Notes under the pieces: model-generated
What the model was told of the DNA's origin: nothing
The model's input: only the letters and a program-made list of their open reading frames with translations
Database searches by the model: none
In this document: positions 1-7,989 of the stretch, piece after piece
How the letters are laid out: every line of letters starts with the position of its first letter
Position numbering within the stretch: position 1 is the stretch's first letter
Position numbers and translations under genes: made by a program
Source: a virus
Length of the DNA stretch: 32,053 bases
Direction: 5' to 3' (one strand)
IMG/VR virus record: IMGVR_UViG_3300020472_000100
Coordinates: 1 to 32,053 of that record

Positions 1-56
1 CCTTAAGTTTCTTGTGCATTAGTTTTAAGGTTGTTTTGAGTTTTGTTTTTTTTACT

Positions 57-76
57 GAACTGGTTTGAACTGGTTT
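57..76. repeat. tandem 10-bp direct repeat upstream of terS
   Basis: Two perfect head-to-tail copies of GAACTGGTTT lie just before the terS ribosome binding site. They sit between the presumed genome end and the terminase genes, where packaging or operator repeats are often found. The function is unknown. Confidence 0.5.
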
Positions 77-94
77 GATTGCTGGAGGATTTTT

Positions 95-616
95 GTGGGT
101 AAACGTGGACCGATTGCGAAACCGCCATCACAGTTGCATGGGCGCTCAAAGCCCAATTTGACGTTGCTTGAGGGTGAGGACTTCGATCCAGGTGATCCGC
201 CTTTTGCTCATCAGCGTGAAGAATGGGATATTTATTGGGGATCACCAGCTGGTGCTGTGGCTCGCCCTGAAGATAAACCTGCTGTTGTTCGCTTGTTTAA
301 GTTACGAGCTAACTTTGAGGCTTCGTTGGCGATTGCTTCTGAAGAACCTCAAGTTAGTGGGTCAACAGGACAGGTGCGACCAAATCCTTTTTTTGATACG
401 GCTTTGAAGTTAGAGACAGCGATTACGAGGTTGGAGAATGAACTTGGTTTGACTCCGAAAGCGCGGATCACTCTTGGGCTTTCAACAGCTCAGACAGCTT
501 TAACGGTTGCACAGATAAATGAAAGATTGACTCCAGCTCCAGCGCCGACAGCTGTGGAGGCGTGGAGTATTGGAGGGATAGAAAATGGAAAACAAGGTTT
601 GGCTGAAGAAGCCTGA
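95..616 (+). CDS. terS: terminase small subunit (P27-like)
   Basis: This is a 173-residue DNA-recognition subunit of the packaging terminase, which should bind the cos/pac site and hand DNA to the large subunit. The N-terminus, GKRGPIAKPPSQLH followed by LTLLEG, is the usual opening of P27-family small terminases in actinophages, and the C-terminal half is helical and Ala-rich. I chose GTG at 95 because GGAGG at 84-88 is spaced 6 nt from it; an upstream in-frame start at 65 has no such site. It is followed after 60 nt by the large subunit, the canonical order. The family assignment rests on the N-terminal motif and context, not on a full-length match. Confidence 0.75.
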   Translation: MGKRGPIAKPPSQLHGRSKPNLTLLEGEDFDPGDPPFAHQREEWDIYWGSPAGAVARPEDKPAVVRLFKLRANFEASLAIASEEPQVSGSTGQVRPNPFFDTALKLETAITRLENELGLTPKARITLGLSTAQTALTVAQINERLTPAPAPTAVEAWSIGGIENGKQGLAEEA

Positions 617-676
617 TAGGTGCTGTGGTTTGATTATTACCCACCGACATGAGTTTCACAGCCTATTTGTGAAGCA

Positions 677-2194
677 ATGAGTTGGATTCGGACAAGTTCT
701 GAAGCCCGAAGTGACTGGTTGCAGGAGTTGGATCATCGTGAAGAACGGTCAGATGGCTGGTTTGCTTCGTCTTGGATACAGGCAAACTGTGTTCACACTT
801 CATCGAAGTGGGTTGGTAAACCGTTCGAGCTGTTGTCGTGGCAAGTCCGGTTGTTAGTTGAACTCTTAGAACTGGACCCGGAGGGAAAAAGAAAACACCG
901 CTGGTCTTATATTTCACTCGCTAAGAAGCAGGGAAAAACAGAATTGTGTGCTTCGTTGGCTCTTTGGTTAGCTATGGGAGCTGGTGATGCTGTTACTACT
1001 TCGCCGTTGATAGTTGTTGCGGCTGGAAATGACGACCAAGCGGATTTGTTGTTCTCTGCGGCGAGAAGAATGGTGGAACGCTCACCGACTCTTTCGCAGG
1101 TGGTTCAAATTTATGAAGGCGAGCTGGTTATTCCAGAGATTGACTCAAAGATCATCAGGGTTTCCGCTTCAGCTCGAAAGCATGGCTCCAACCTAGATGG
1201 AAAGAACGTGTCGGGTTTGTTTTGCGATGAGTTGCATGTTTGGGAAGGTTCTAGGGGTGAGCTGGTGCATGGGACATTGGCTAGATCAACTGGAGCGCGT
1301 GAACAGCCGTTGATTGTTCAGCTGACAACAGCTGGATTTGATAGAACTTCTATCTGCTGGAACCAATACCAAAGAGCGAAAGAAGCAATCAGCAATCCTG
1401 AAGCTGACCCAGCTTTTTATTCTTTTATAGCTGAAGCTCCTGAAGGATGTGAACTGACAGACGACTCTTTTGAGAAAGCTAATCCTTCCTACGGCACGAT
1501 AGTCAGTCCTGATTTTTACCGCGACCAAACCGGCTCAATGCCTGAGACAGAAGTTCGCAGGTTTTTCCTGAATCAATGGGTGACTATGGAGGAGCAGAAC
1601 TGGTTGGGCGACCATCCTGGCGCTTGGTCAGCTTGTGAAGGTACGCCGGACATACAAGAAGGCGATCAGATAATTGTCGGTGTTGACGTTGCGTTGAAAA
1701 GAGACACCACAGCTGTTGTTCTCGCTACTCAAAAAGACGACAAGTTTCATGTGAAATCGAAAGTGTGGGAACCCAAAGATGGTCGCATTGACCACTTGGA
1801 AGTCATCAACTACATCAGGTCGCTTGATGAGAAATATCAGCTCCTTGAAGTTGTCTATGACCCTCGTTTCTTTGAAGTTCCAGCTTTAATGCTTCAGGAT
1901 GAGAACATTCCAACAGTAGAGCTTCCGCAATCCCCTTCAAGGATGAGTGGAGTTGTTGCGAGTGGATATGACCTGATTGTCTCCGGGTCCATAGTGCATG
2001 ACGGTGATCCGACTCTTGAAGATCATGTCACCTCAGCTGTTCGCCGTGAATACACGGACTATTGGACTCTTTCAAAAGGTCGCTCGAAGCGACACATTGA
2101 TGCTTGCATCGCAATGTTGCTGGCTATTCACCGATTGCAGGTCGGCGGTACCGACTGGACACCTAAAGAACCTCCAAGATTGATAACGCTATGA
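677..2194 (+). CDS. terL: terminase large subunit
   Basis: A 505-residue packaging motor with nuclease. The ATPase domain has a Walker A-like AKKQGKTE (about residues 82-89) and a Walker B-like LFCDELH (about 181-187). The C-terminal RNase H-like nuclease starts with IIVGVDVALKRD (Asp near 337), has an acidic position in VVYDP, and a last acidic residue in RHIDACIAM. This is the normal length for HK97/P27-associated TerL. The upstream Shine-Dalgarno is weak. The stop codon overlaps the start of a 24-codon ORF (ATGA), so downstream translation is probably coupled. Confidence 0.93.
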   Translation: MSWIRTSSEARSDWLQELDHREERSDGWFASSWIQANCVHTSSKWVGKPFELLSWQVRLLVELLELDPEGKRKHRWSYISLAKKQGKTELCASLALWLAMGAGDAVTTSPLIVVAAGNDDQADLLFSAARRMVERSPTLSQVVQIYEGELVIPEIDSKIIRVSASARKHGSNLDGKNVSGLFCDELHVWEGSRGELVHGTLARSTGAREQPLIVQLTTAGFDRTSICWNQYQRAKEAISNPEADPAFYSFIAEAPEGCELTDDSFEKANPSYGTIVSPDFYRDQTGSMPETEVRRFFLNQWVTMEEQNWLGDHPGAWSACEGTPDIQEGDQIIVGVDVALKRDTTAVVLATQKDDKFHVKSKVWEPKDGRIDHLEVINYIRSLDEKYQLLEVVYDPRFFEVPALMLQDENIPTVELPQSPSRMSGVVASGYDLIVSGSIVHDGDPTLEDHVTSAVRREYTDYWTLSKGRSKRHIDACIAMLLAIHRLQVGGTDWTPKEPPRLITL

Positions 2195-2265
2195 AAACAC
2201 CAGCTGTCATAACGGCAATAATTGTTGTCAGCTCCGTGATCTACAACTACTGGATCAAGAAATGA
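2191..2265 (+). CDS. 24-residue membrane micro-peptide (putative)
   Basis: This ORF overlaps the terL stop by ATGA and itself ends in ATGA overlapping the next gene. The peptide is Lys at position 2, then a hydrophobic stretch (VITAIIVVSSVIYNYW), then Lys-Lys at the end, which is the profile of a single short membrane helix. Coupling at both ends argues that it is translated, though it may only serve as a ribosome bridge between terL and the next gene. I recognise no family. Confidence 0.45.
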   Translation: MKTPAVITAIIVVSSVIYNYWIKK

Positions 2266-2486
2266 CCAATCCTGGCAAACCTTGGGAAGCTATGTATCGC
2301 TCGCTTCTCTCTGCTTTATATAAATCAATTATTGACTTGAAATCAGACAAAAAAATTGCTTTGAATCTTGCTGTTGTTGTTAAAGCTCATGTTGAGAACA
2401 TGGCGGATTTTGATGGAGTTCCTGTGGAGGAATGGGTTGATTATCGGGGTTGGAGGGATGAAAACGAGACAGGATACGAAGGCTAG
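2262..2486 (+). CDS. hypothetical protein
   Basis: A 74-residue protein of no recognised family. The N-terminal half looks amphipathic-helical (residues about 8-48, ending in VVKAHVENMADF), and the C-terminus is acidic and aromatic (EEWVDYRGWRDENE). It starts by ATGA overlap with the preceding micro-ORF, so it depends on read-through from terL. Position between terL and portal is a common place for small accessory genes in actinophages. No catalytic or metal-binding motif is visible. Confidence 0.6.
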   Translation: MTNPGKPWEAMYRSLLSALYKSIIDLKSDKKIALNLAVVVKAHVENMADFDGVPVEEWVDYRGWRDENETGYEG

Positions 2487-2581
2487 TCATATTTATTGAC
2501 AGTCATTAGTTGAAAACCGCTAAAAATCAGGTGTAAAACTGTCAAAATGGCGAATTTGAGCCAAAAACGGTGAAAAAAGGG

Positions 2582-2652
2582 AAAAAACTCCCTCATACAG
2601 CCCTTCTACGGCGTTTCCAGCGGTGCAGATGGGTCATAGGTCATGGAAAAAT
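2582..2652 (+). repeat. dispersed intergenic element, copy 1
   Basis: First of four copies of a roughly 72-bp sequence (others at 19430, 22616 and 27489). Order: A6 run, CTCCCTC, ACAGCCCTTCTACGGCG, TTTCCAGC, a variable 5-6 nt, GATGGGTCATAGGTCAT, then an A-rich tail. The 3' part contains the direct repeat GGTCAT-A-GGTCAT. It lies between the 74-residue gene and the small membrane gene before portal. TCCCTC (2589-2594) is complementary to GAGGGA in the downstream ribosome binding site (2665-2670). Confidence 0.9.
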
Positions 2653-2677
2653 ACGGTCTTTTAGGAGGGAAACAGAA

Positions 2678-2803
2678 GTGAACACATTTTTAGAGCTGAC
2701 AGGAATTGGTCTTGTCATAGCTGGGTTGGTTCTCATTAGTTTGCCTGTCGGGTTAATTGGTGGAGGACTAGCTCTCGTACTAATTGGATTAGGAACTCAA
2801 TGA
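2678..2803 (+). CDS. small membrane protein upstream of portal
   Basis: A 41-residue protein, almost entirely one or two hydrophobic segments (GIGLVIAGLVLISLPVGLIGG and on) with many glycines. I chose GTG at 2678 because AGGAGGG lies at 2663-2669; the frame is open upstream through the dispersed repeat, but that part looks non-coding. It overlaps the portal start by ATGA. It could be a membrane peptide expressed with the head genes. No family is recognised. Confidence 0.55.
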   Translation: MNTFLELTGIGLVIAGLVLISLPVGLIGGGLALVLIGLGTQ

Positions 2804-4233
2804 GCATCATTCGCAGGGCATTCAGCCCTTCACAAGAACAAAAAAGGTCGATCTCTTTCCAAACTATTTTTGGGACAGGGCGTGACGTTTATGGACCCCA
2901 AACAGCTTCGGGAATGCCGATGTCTGAAGATGGGGCGATGAAGGTCACGACAGCTTGGGCGTGTATACGACTTTTAGCTGACACAATCTCCACGCTTCCA
3001 TTGGATCAGATGATTCGACTTGATGGACAGCGCCGACCATTCAGACCAAAAGCGGCTTGGATAGATGTGCCTGATCCAGCTGATCCTTCTTTCACTATGC
3101 ACTCTCTTGTGTCGCAAACGATGGTGAGTTTGTTGCTTGACGGCAACGCTTTCCTTCATGTGACTAGAGATGAAGATGGTGAAGTCTTAGCTTTAACAGT
3201 TCTAGATCCTCAAAGGGTGAGAATTGAAAGCGTAGGTCGAACCCCTATCTACAAAGTTTCGACATCAGGCAAAGAATACAGTTTGTCAATCGAAGAATGC
3301 CTTCATATTCCTCTTGTCCAACTCCCAGGAACACTTCGTGGAATGTCTCCGATAGATCAATGCCGTGAAGCTCTTGGATTAACTGCGGCTGGTGAAGATT
3401 TTCAAAGCCGTTACTTCGGACAGGGAACCAGCTCAACTGGTTTGATCGAATATCCAGGTGACTTGACAGCTGACCAAGTTCAAGCCTTGTCGGATCATTG
3501 GAAGGCAACTCATACTGGTCGCGCTAACGCTCACGCTCCAGCTGTATTGACAGGCGGTGCGAAATTCACGCCTTTAAGTTTTACAGCTGACCAAATGCAA
3601 CTCTTAGAGCTTAGACAATTTCAAAGAGCTGAGATTTGTGCCATTTACCGTGTGCCAAGCGCTCTTGTTCAGGACAACCAACCAGGAGCCGTGTCATACG
3701 CTTCGGTTGAACAGCAGGCGTTGGCTTTCGAGAAGCACACTATTCGACCTTATGTTCAACTGATCGAGCGTCACCTTTCAAGACTGACAACTGGTAGCAG
3801 TTTCGTGAAGTTGAATATGGAAGGTTTGCTTAGAGGAGATCAAAAAAGTCGATATGAGGCTTTTGCGACTGGACTCAATAACGGTTGGCTCTCAGTTAAT
3901 GAAATAAGACGCTGGGAAGATATGCGACCAGTTGACAATGATGCTGCCAACAAGTTCAGGATGCCTTTGAATATGGGCGAACAGGAGAATGCTTCTTTAG
4001 CTGTTTTGAAATCGCGTGTTGATATAGCAACCCAGCTGGTAAGTGCAGGATACGAACCTGAACAAGCGTCAGCGATAGCTGGTTTGGATATAGACCACAC
4101 TGGGATTCCCCCATCAGCATTGCAACCATTAGCAATGTTGGACCCGGAGGAACCTTTGGATGCTTACATTCGAGAAATGCAGGAGGGAACTGAAATCACG
4201 GAGGAAAAAGATGCCTTGGTCAGTAGTGACTGA
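2800..4233 (+). CDS. phage portal protein (HK97 family)
   Basis: A 477-residue portal: a dodecameric ring at the head vertex through which DNA enters and to which the neck attaches. Family-typical segments are TTAWACIRLLADTISTLPL (residues about 49-67), HSLVSQTMVSLLLDGNAFL, ECLHIPLVQLPGTLRGMSPI and EICAIYRVPSALVQD, followed by the QQALAFEKHTIRPYVQLIE helix. Length is normal for HK97-type portals. The end overlaps the protease start by 23 nt, as expected for co-translated head genes. Confidence 0.92.
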   Translation: MSIIRRAFSPSQEQKRSISFQTIFGTGRDVYGPQTASGMPMSEDGAMKVTTAWACIRLLADTISTLPLDQMIRLDGQRRPFRPKAAWIDVPDPADPSFTMHSLVSQTMVSLLLDGNAFLHVTRDEDGEVLALTVLDPQRVRIESVGRTPIYKVSTSGKEYSLSIEECLHIPLVQLPGTLRGMSPIDQCREALGLTAAGEDFQSRYFGQGTSSTGLIEYPGDLTADQVQALSDHWKATHTGRANAHAPAVLTGGAKFTPLSFTADQMQLLELRQFQRAEICAIYRVPSALVQDNQPGAVSYASVEQQALAFEKHTIRPYVQLIERHLSRLTTGSSFVKLNMEGLLRGDQKSRYEAFATGLNNGWLSVNEIRRWEDMRPVDNDAANKFRMPLNMGEQENASLAVLKSRVDIATQLVSAGYEPEQASAIAGLDIDHTGIPPSALQPLAMLDPEEPLDAYIREMQEGTEITEEKDALVSSD

Positions 4234-5050
4234 ACATGCAGATTGTGACGGTTACGCAGTAATAAAAGATGGAGAGCCGGAGAATGTTGTGGGTTGCCAT
4301 GACTCACAGTTTGAAGCTGAAGCTCAAGTCTCAGCTCTTTATGCGTCAGAATCGGAGGAAGAAATGGGAAGATCAGAACCAACAAAAGTTGAAATCAGGA
4401 CAGCTCCAATAGAAGCTGATGAAGATGGGAGAAGTTTCTCAGGGTACGCCGCAGTTTGGAACTCTCCGAGTCTCCAGTTGCCGTTCACTGAAACGATTAA
4501 ACGTGGAGCTTTCACCAAAACATTGGCATCAAGGAACAACGTGATGCTGTTACACGCTCACAACCCTGAGCTGATTCTCGCTACAACTAGAGCAAAAACC
4601 CTCACGCTCACTGAAGATGAACGAGGTTTGCAAGTAAAAGCTGACCTTCCTGACACCACTTGGGGCAATGATGTCGCAGAGTTGGTGAAACGAGGCGACC
4701 TAGGACACATGAGTTTCGGGTTTTCCGTTCCTGCTGGTGGCGACAGCTGGAGTGAAGATGGTAATGAACGTCAGCTGACCGAAGTACGCCTTCACGAAGT
4801 ATCAACAGTCGGAAATCCTGCATATCCAGCTACTACCGCTGATGTCAGGTCACTTGCTTGTCCTGAGTGTATAGAAGATCGCAACAGCTGGACTTCCATC
4901 ATGGAGAGATTCGCTAACAATGAACCTCTCAGCGTTGAAGAAGTCGATCAGCTAATCAAAGTAGCTAAAGAGCTACGAACTGGCGAGCCTGAAGTTGCTT
5001 ACCCAGCGTCAATCGCTCGGATGCAACTCGAATTGAAAGCTCGTCTGTAA
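4211..5050 (+). CDS. prohead maturation protease (S78, HK97-like) with N-terminal extra domain
   Basis: A 279-residue serine protease that cleaves the capsid scaffold domain during head maturation. The catalytic core contains the His motif LLHAHNPELILA and the Ser motif GHMSFGFSVP. Residues about 1-47 (SVVTEHADCDGYAVIKDGE, then VVGCHDSQFEAEAQVSALYA) form a separate small domain that I know from actinophage proteases as a fused unit. ATG at 4211 was chosen for GGAGG at 4200-4204; the longer frame from 4160 would lie inside portal. The C-terminal tail (NEPLSVEEVDQLIKVAKEL) is helical and may contact scaffold. Confidence 0.88.
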   Translation: MPWSVVTEHADCDGYAVIKDGEPENVVGCHDSQFEAEAQVSALYASESEEEMGRSEPTKVEIRTAPIEADEDGRSFSGYAAVWNSPSLQLPFTETIKRGAFTKTLASRNNVMLLHAHNPELILATTRAKTLTLTEDERGLQVKADLPDTTWGNDVAELVKRGDLGHMSFGFSVPAGGDSWSEDGNERQLTEVRLHEVSTVGNPAYPATTADVRSLACPECIEDRNSWTSIMERFANNEPLSVEEVDQLIKVAKELRTGEPEVAYPASIARMQLELKARL

Positions 5051-5056
5051 ACAAGT

Positions 5057-5117
5057 CTGTCCGCGAGGAGCCTTGCGGAACAGGAGGGACAGAAGCAGGC
5101 GCGGAGCCGTGTCTGCT
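5057..5117 (+). promoter_or_regulatory. structured leader upstream of the capsid gene
   Basis: The 99-nt gap before the capsid gene can form two hairpins. CTGTCC (5057-5062) pairs with GGACAG (5087-5092), with an inner CCGC/GCGG pair. AGCAG (5094-5098) pairs with CTGCT (5113-5117) and can be extended by wobble pairs. This may stabilise the capsid mRNA end or stop read-through. The capsid ribosome binding site (AGGAG near 5138) lies just downstream and is not paired. Confidence 0.4.
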
Positions 5118-5149
5118 GTAAACCAACCAACAACATTAGGAGAAATTCA

Positions 5150-6409
5150 ATGACTGAAAAGTCAACTTCTTATCTTGAAGGTCTTAATGAGAAAAGGCTC
5201 AAGGCGTATCATGCCATGTGCGAAGTTCTCGACAAGGCTGGAGAGGAAAAGAGAGAATTAACTGGTGAAGAAGAACAACTCTTTCAGCGGACTAACGCTG
5301 AGATGGATTCTTTGGATGAGGAAATTCGCTCGAAACTAGACGCGATGGATCGTGTCAAAAAGATTGAGGAAGAACGCTCAGAATATGAGGCTCTTATCAC
5401 CCCAGTTGAAGCTCGTCATGCTGAAGAAATCGGAGTCGCTGACACCGAAGAAGCTCAATTCAGAGCTTTCCTTCGTGGAGAGACACGCGATTTCACAGCA
5501 AAAAGAGATTATGTAGCGTCTGAACATCGTGACCTATCTACAGGTTCAACTGGCGCTCCAGTACCAACCAACTTCTTCAACAGAGTAATTGAAGCGATGG
5601 TTGCTGTTGGACCGATGATGGAGACATCGACAATTCTGTTCAGCAACTCACAGGCAAACTTGCAAATCCCTCGTATGACGGCGGATTCAACTGCGGCGCT
5701 AGTCGCTGAAGCAGGAACAATCGGTGAAAGCGATCCGACTTTCGGAGCGTTCATCACATTAGACAGCTACAAGTTGGCTTATATCACTCAGGTGACCCAT
5801 GAGCTACTTGCTGATTCTTCGATTGACCTTATTGGATTGCTTGCTGATAACTCAGGTCGTGCTTTGGGTCGCAAACTCAATTCACTTGCAACCGTAGGAA
5901 CAAACTCATCACAGCACAATGGAATCGTCACAGCTTCAACAGCTGGAGTGACTGGCGGTAACGGTGTTAGTGGTGCCTTTACAGCCGCAAATCTTATTGA
6001 TCTGTTTTACAGTGTTGATTATGCCTACCGAGGACAATCAGCTGGATGGATGATGAGAGATGCTTCTATCGGAGCTGTCAGGAAACTACGTGCCGATGCG
6101 GTTTCAGCCGCAGACAGCGCTGGTGGTTTCTTATTCCAACCAGGAATGACTGCTCGCACTTCGGATCAGTTGCTTGGCTACCCAATATGGAGCAATCCTG
6201 ATGTGGTGGCAACAGCTACTTCAGCCAAGTCAGTGATTTTCGGTGACTTGTCACGGTATTACATCCGTCACGGAGATTTCCGTTTCGACAGAAGTGACGA
6301 CTTCGCTTTCAACACCGATCTGATTACTTTCAGGTCAATGGTGAGAACTGACGGCGATCTTGTCGATCAGTCAGGTGCAGTTAAGCACTTTGTCGGAGGC
6401 TCAAGCTAA
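5150..6409 (+). CDS. major capsid protein (HK97 fold)
   Basis: A 419-residue shell protein. Residues about 1-105 are charged and coiled-coil-like (EEKRELTGEEEQLFQRTNAEMDSLDEE), matching the delta/scaffold domain removed by the upstream protease. The mature part starts around the STGSTGAPVPTNF stretch and includes the family-typical SNSQANLQIPRMTADSTAALVAE segment, the GRALGRKLNSLATVG helix, WMMRDASIGAVRKLRD-like spine and GYPIWSNPDV. It is preceded by a strong AGGAG site and followed by a strong terminator, as expected for the most abundant product. Confidence 0.94.
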   Translation: MTEKSTSYLEGLNEKRLKAYHAMCEVLDKAGEEKRELTGEEEQLFQRTNAEMDSLDEEIRSKLDAMDRVKKIEEERSEYEALITPVEARHAEEIGVADTEEAQFRAFLRGETRDFTAKRDYVASEHRDLSTGSTGAPVPTNFFNRVIEAMVAVGPMMETSTILFSNSQANLQIPRMTADSTAALVAEAGTIGESDPTFGAFITLDSYKLAYITQVTHELLADSSIDLIGLLADNSGRALGRKLNSLATVGTNSSQHNGIVTASTAGVTGGNGVSGAFTAANLIDLFYSVDYAYRGQSAGWMMRDASIGAVRKLRADAVSAADSAGGFLFQPGMTARTSDQLLGYPIWSNPDVVATATSAKSVIFGDLSRYYIRHGDFRFDRSDDFAFNTDLITFRSMVRTDGDLVDQSGAVKHFVGGSS

Positions 6410-6425
6410 AGGCAATACAAATTGT

Positions 6426-6462
6426 GAGGAGGGGAGGGTTTTTCATGTTCCCTCCCCTTCTC
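6426..6462 (+). terminator. intrinsic terminator after the capsid gene
   Basis: A 13-bp stem (left arm GAGGAGGGGAGGG, right arm CCCTCCCCTTCTC, one G-T wobble) with an 11-nt loop, followed by an AU-rich stretch with AAATTTTT. It should lower transcription of connector genes relative to capsid. Confidence 0.8.
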
Positions 6463-6496
6463 ATATATAAAAATTTTTGAAAATTGGAAGGAAAAA

Positions 6497-6664
6497 ATGC
6501 CAAAAGTTAAAATGTTAATCAAATTAAGCGGTACAAGGAACGGCGAGGATTGGCCGATTCCAGGTGAAACGCTAGACGTTCCTAAACAGGAAGCTGAAAG
6601 TCTCATCGCGAATGGGTTTGCTGAAAAAGTTGCAACGCCTAAGAAAGCTCCAGCGAAAAAGTAG
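6497..6664 (+). CDS. small head-tail region protein
   Basis: A 55-residue protein starting at ATG 6497 with GGAAGGA upstream. The pattern VKMLIKLSGTRNGEDWPIPGETLDVPKQEAESLIANGFAEKV is a family I recognise as a recurrent small protein between capsid and first connector in siphoviruses of actinobacteria. The C-terminus is a basic Ala/Pro/Lys tail. The exact function is unknown; a decoration or connector-assisting role is inference. Its TAG stop is directly followed by the next ATG. Confidence 0.7.
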   Translation: MPKVKMLIKLSGTRNGEDWPIPGETLDVPKQEAESLIANGFAEKVATPKKAPAKK

Positions 6665-7279
6665 ATGGCAATAACGAATGGCTACTGCACTCTTGCAGAA
6701 GCTAGAGATCAACTAGGACTTGTAGCAACGGACACAGGTGAAGATACGCCGATTGAAAAGGTCGTTGATGCGGTTTCGAGAGAAATCGACAAATACACCG
6801 GACAATTTTTCTATGATGCAGGCGCTCAGACGAGATATTTCACTTCTCTTGACGGTGTGCATGTTTACACTGACCCAATTCAGTCTGTTACGAGCGTTTA
6901 CTCTGACCCCAATGATGATGGGACTTACAGTGACACTTGGGCGACCACCGGGTCCTCCCACCGTTACAGATTAAGACCAGTGAACAACAACAAAGAAAGC
7001 GGAACGCCACCTTATTGGCAACTATTCGCTGTCAATGACGCTTTCCCTGTATCTGATGCAGGTGTGAAGGTGTCAGCAACTTTCGGTTGGTCAGCTGTCC
7101 CCGATGCAGTCAACCAAGCTTGTCTGATTCAGACAGCTCGATTGTTTGTCAGAAGAAACGCGCCTTTTGGAATCGTTGAAGGACAAGATGCAGGCTTGAT
7201 GAGCCTCCGAAAGGGTCTTGATGTTGATGTGCGCCTCTTATTAGATGCTTTTCGCCGACCAATGATATTAGTCGCCTAA
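6665..7279 (+). CDS. head-tail connector (gp6-like adaptor)
   Basis: A 204-residue protein. The N-terminus YCTLAEARDQLGLVATDTGEDTPIEKVVDAVSREIDKYTGQFF is the typical helical opening of gp6/SPP1 gp15-like adaptors that dock under the portal. The middle is beta-rich, with VYTDPIQSVTSVYSDPNDDGTY. Length and position after capsid fit. The stop overlaps the following small ORF by TAATG. Confidence 0.8.
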   Translation: MAITNGYCTLAEARDQLGLVATDTGEDTPIEKVVDAVSREIDKYTGQFFYDAGAQTRYFTSLDGVHVYTDPIQSVTSVYSDPNDDGTYSDTWATTGSSHRYRLRPVNNNKESGTPPYWQLFAVNDAFPVSDAGVKVSATFGWSAVPDAVNQACLIQTARLFVRRNAPFGIVEGQDAGLMSLRKGLDVDVRLLLDAFRRPMILVA

Positions 7280-7425
7280 TGTATTGCGAATGTAAGAGCT
7301 TGTGTAGCTGTGAAAGCTCAAACACCGGATCACCAGCTGGTGAAACGAACAGGAAGCCTTCAGCGCCGTCTGAGAAGCCAACCTTAGCTTCGCGCAGGAG
7401 AGAGATTCTGAAATGGCGACAGTAA
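7279..7425 (+). CDS. 48-residue Cys-rich connector-region ORF
   Basis: The ORF starts within a TAATG overlap with the adaptor gene and runs into the next gene by 13 nt. The N-terminus has four cysteines in a CEC...CSC arrangement (residues 3, 5, 9 and 11) that could bind a metal; the rest is Ser/Pro-rich and basic. Tight overlap on both sides supports translation. The region also carries the palindrome TCACCAGCTGGTGA (7330-7343). It could be a head-closure component or a chance frame. Confidence 0.45.
   Translation: MYCECKSLCSCESSNTGSPAGETNRKPSAPSEKPTLASRRREILKWRQ
7330..7343. promoter_or_regulatory. perfect 14-bp palindrome TCACCAGCTGGTGA
   Basis: An identical palindrome recurs at 28267-28280, and a 13-of-14 copy lies at 242-254. 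The symmetric form suggests a dimeric protein-binding site. Here it lies inside the Cys-rich small ORF before the tail terminator gene. Confidence 0.5.
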
Positions 7426-7823
7426 CCCAATTACGAAGTGGTTTGAATACAAGATTAAAGACCATATCAGGCACCCATTGCTATCCGTATGAGCCTGACA
7501 ACCCTATGACTCCAGCTTTAATAGTGGCTTCATATACAGCTGATTATGACTTGGTTATGGGAGATGGAACGAATTACGAATTTGAGATTCTTGTGATCCT
7601 GGGTCGGCAAGTAGACAGATCATTTCAAGAACAAATTGATTCCTATTTGCAACCCTCCGGGTCCACTTCAATCAAACAAGCAGTTGAAGGTGATCCCACG
7701 CTTGGAGGAGTTGCCAGTTATGCCGCAGTTCGGAATGTCAGCTCGTCATTGACGAGCATGGATTTCGCAGGGGTAACTTATGCAGTCGCAACAGTACGAG
7801 TGGAGGTAGTGGCACAGCCATGA
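7413..7823 (+). CDS. tail terminator / head-tail joining protein
   Basis: A 136-residue protein. MATVTQLRSGLNTRLKTI with YPYEPDNPMTPALIVA matches the usual form of tail-terminator (gpU-like) proteins in actinophages, with conserved LRxxLxxxL at the N-terminus and a beta-rich core. It would cap the tail and join it to the head-closure ring. The ribosome binding site AGGAGAG is near 7397. The stop overlaps the next ATG (ATGA). The exact role is assigned mainly from gene order. Confidence 0.65.
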   Translation: MATVTQLRSGLNTRLKTISGTHCYPYEPDNPMTPALIVASYTADYDLVMGDGTNYEFEILVILGRQVDRSFQEQIDSYLQPSGSTSIKQAVEGDPTLGGVASYAAVRNVSSSLTSMDFAGVTYAVATVRVEVVAQP

Positions 7824-7987
7824 CGAAATATAAAATCCTTGTTGATTCAGAGATAGTTGACAAGAACCAAAAAGCAATCAAAAAACTTAAAGCAGGGGAA
7901 ACCGTTAGTGATTTAACGCCTGCACAAATTAAAGGTCTAACAGCCAACGAAGCTATTGAAGCTGTTGGCGCTAAAACGAAGGAATAA
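7820..7987 (+). CDS. 55-residue hypothetical protein
   Basis: This ORF starts by ATGA overlap with the tail terminator gene and ends 2 nt before the tail-tube-like gene. The sequence is lysine-rich (KYKILVDSEIVDKNQKAIKK), followed by a helical part (TPAQIKGLTANEAIEAVGA). The small, charged form resembles other tiny proteins in this cluster (for example the 55-residue protein at 6497), but I see no definite homology. No catalytic motif is visible. Confidence 0.6.
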   Translation: MTKYKILVDSEIVDKNQKAIKKLKAGETVSDLTPAQIKGLTANEAIEAVGAKTKE

Positions 7988-7989
7988 GC

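Noticed and set aside
1-30. CCTTAA/TTAAGG inverted repeat at the left window edge
   Set aside because: Only 6 bp in an AT-rich stretch; could be chance.
2570-2677. N-terminal extension of the small membrane protein before portal
   Set aside because: The extension is translated from the dispersed element itself; GTG at 2678 has the real ribosome binding site.
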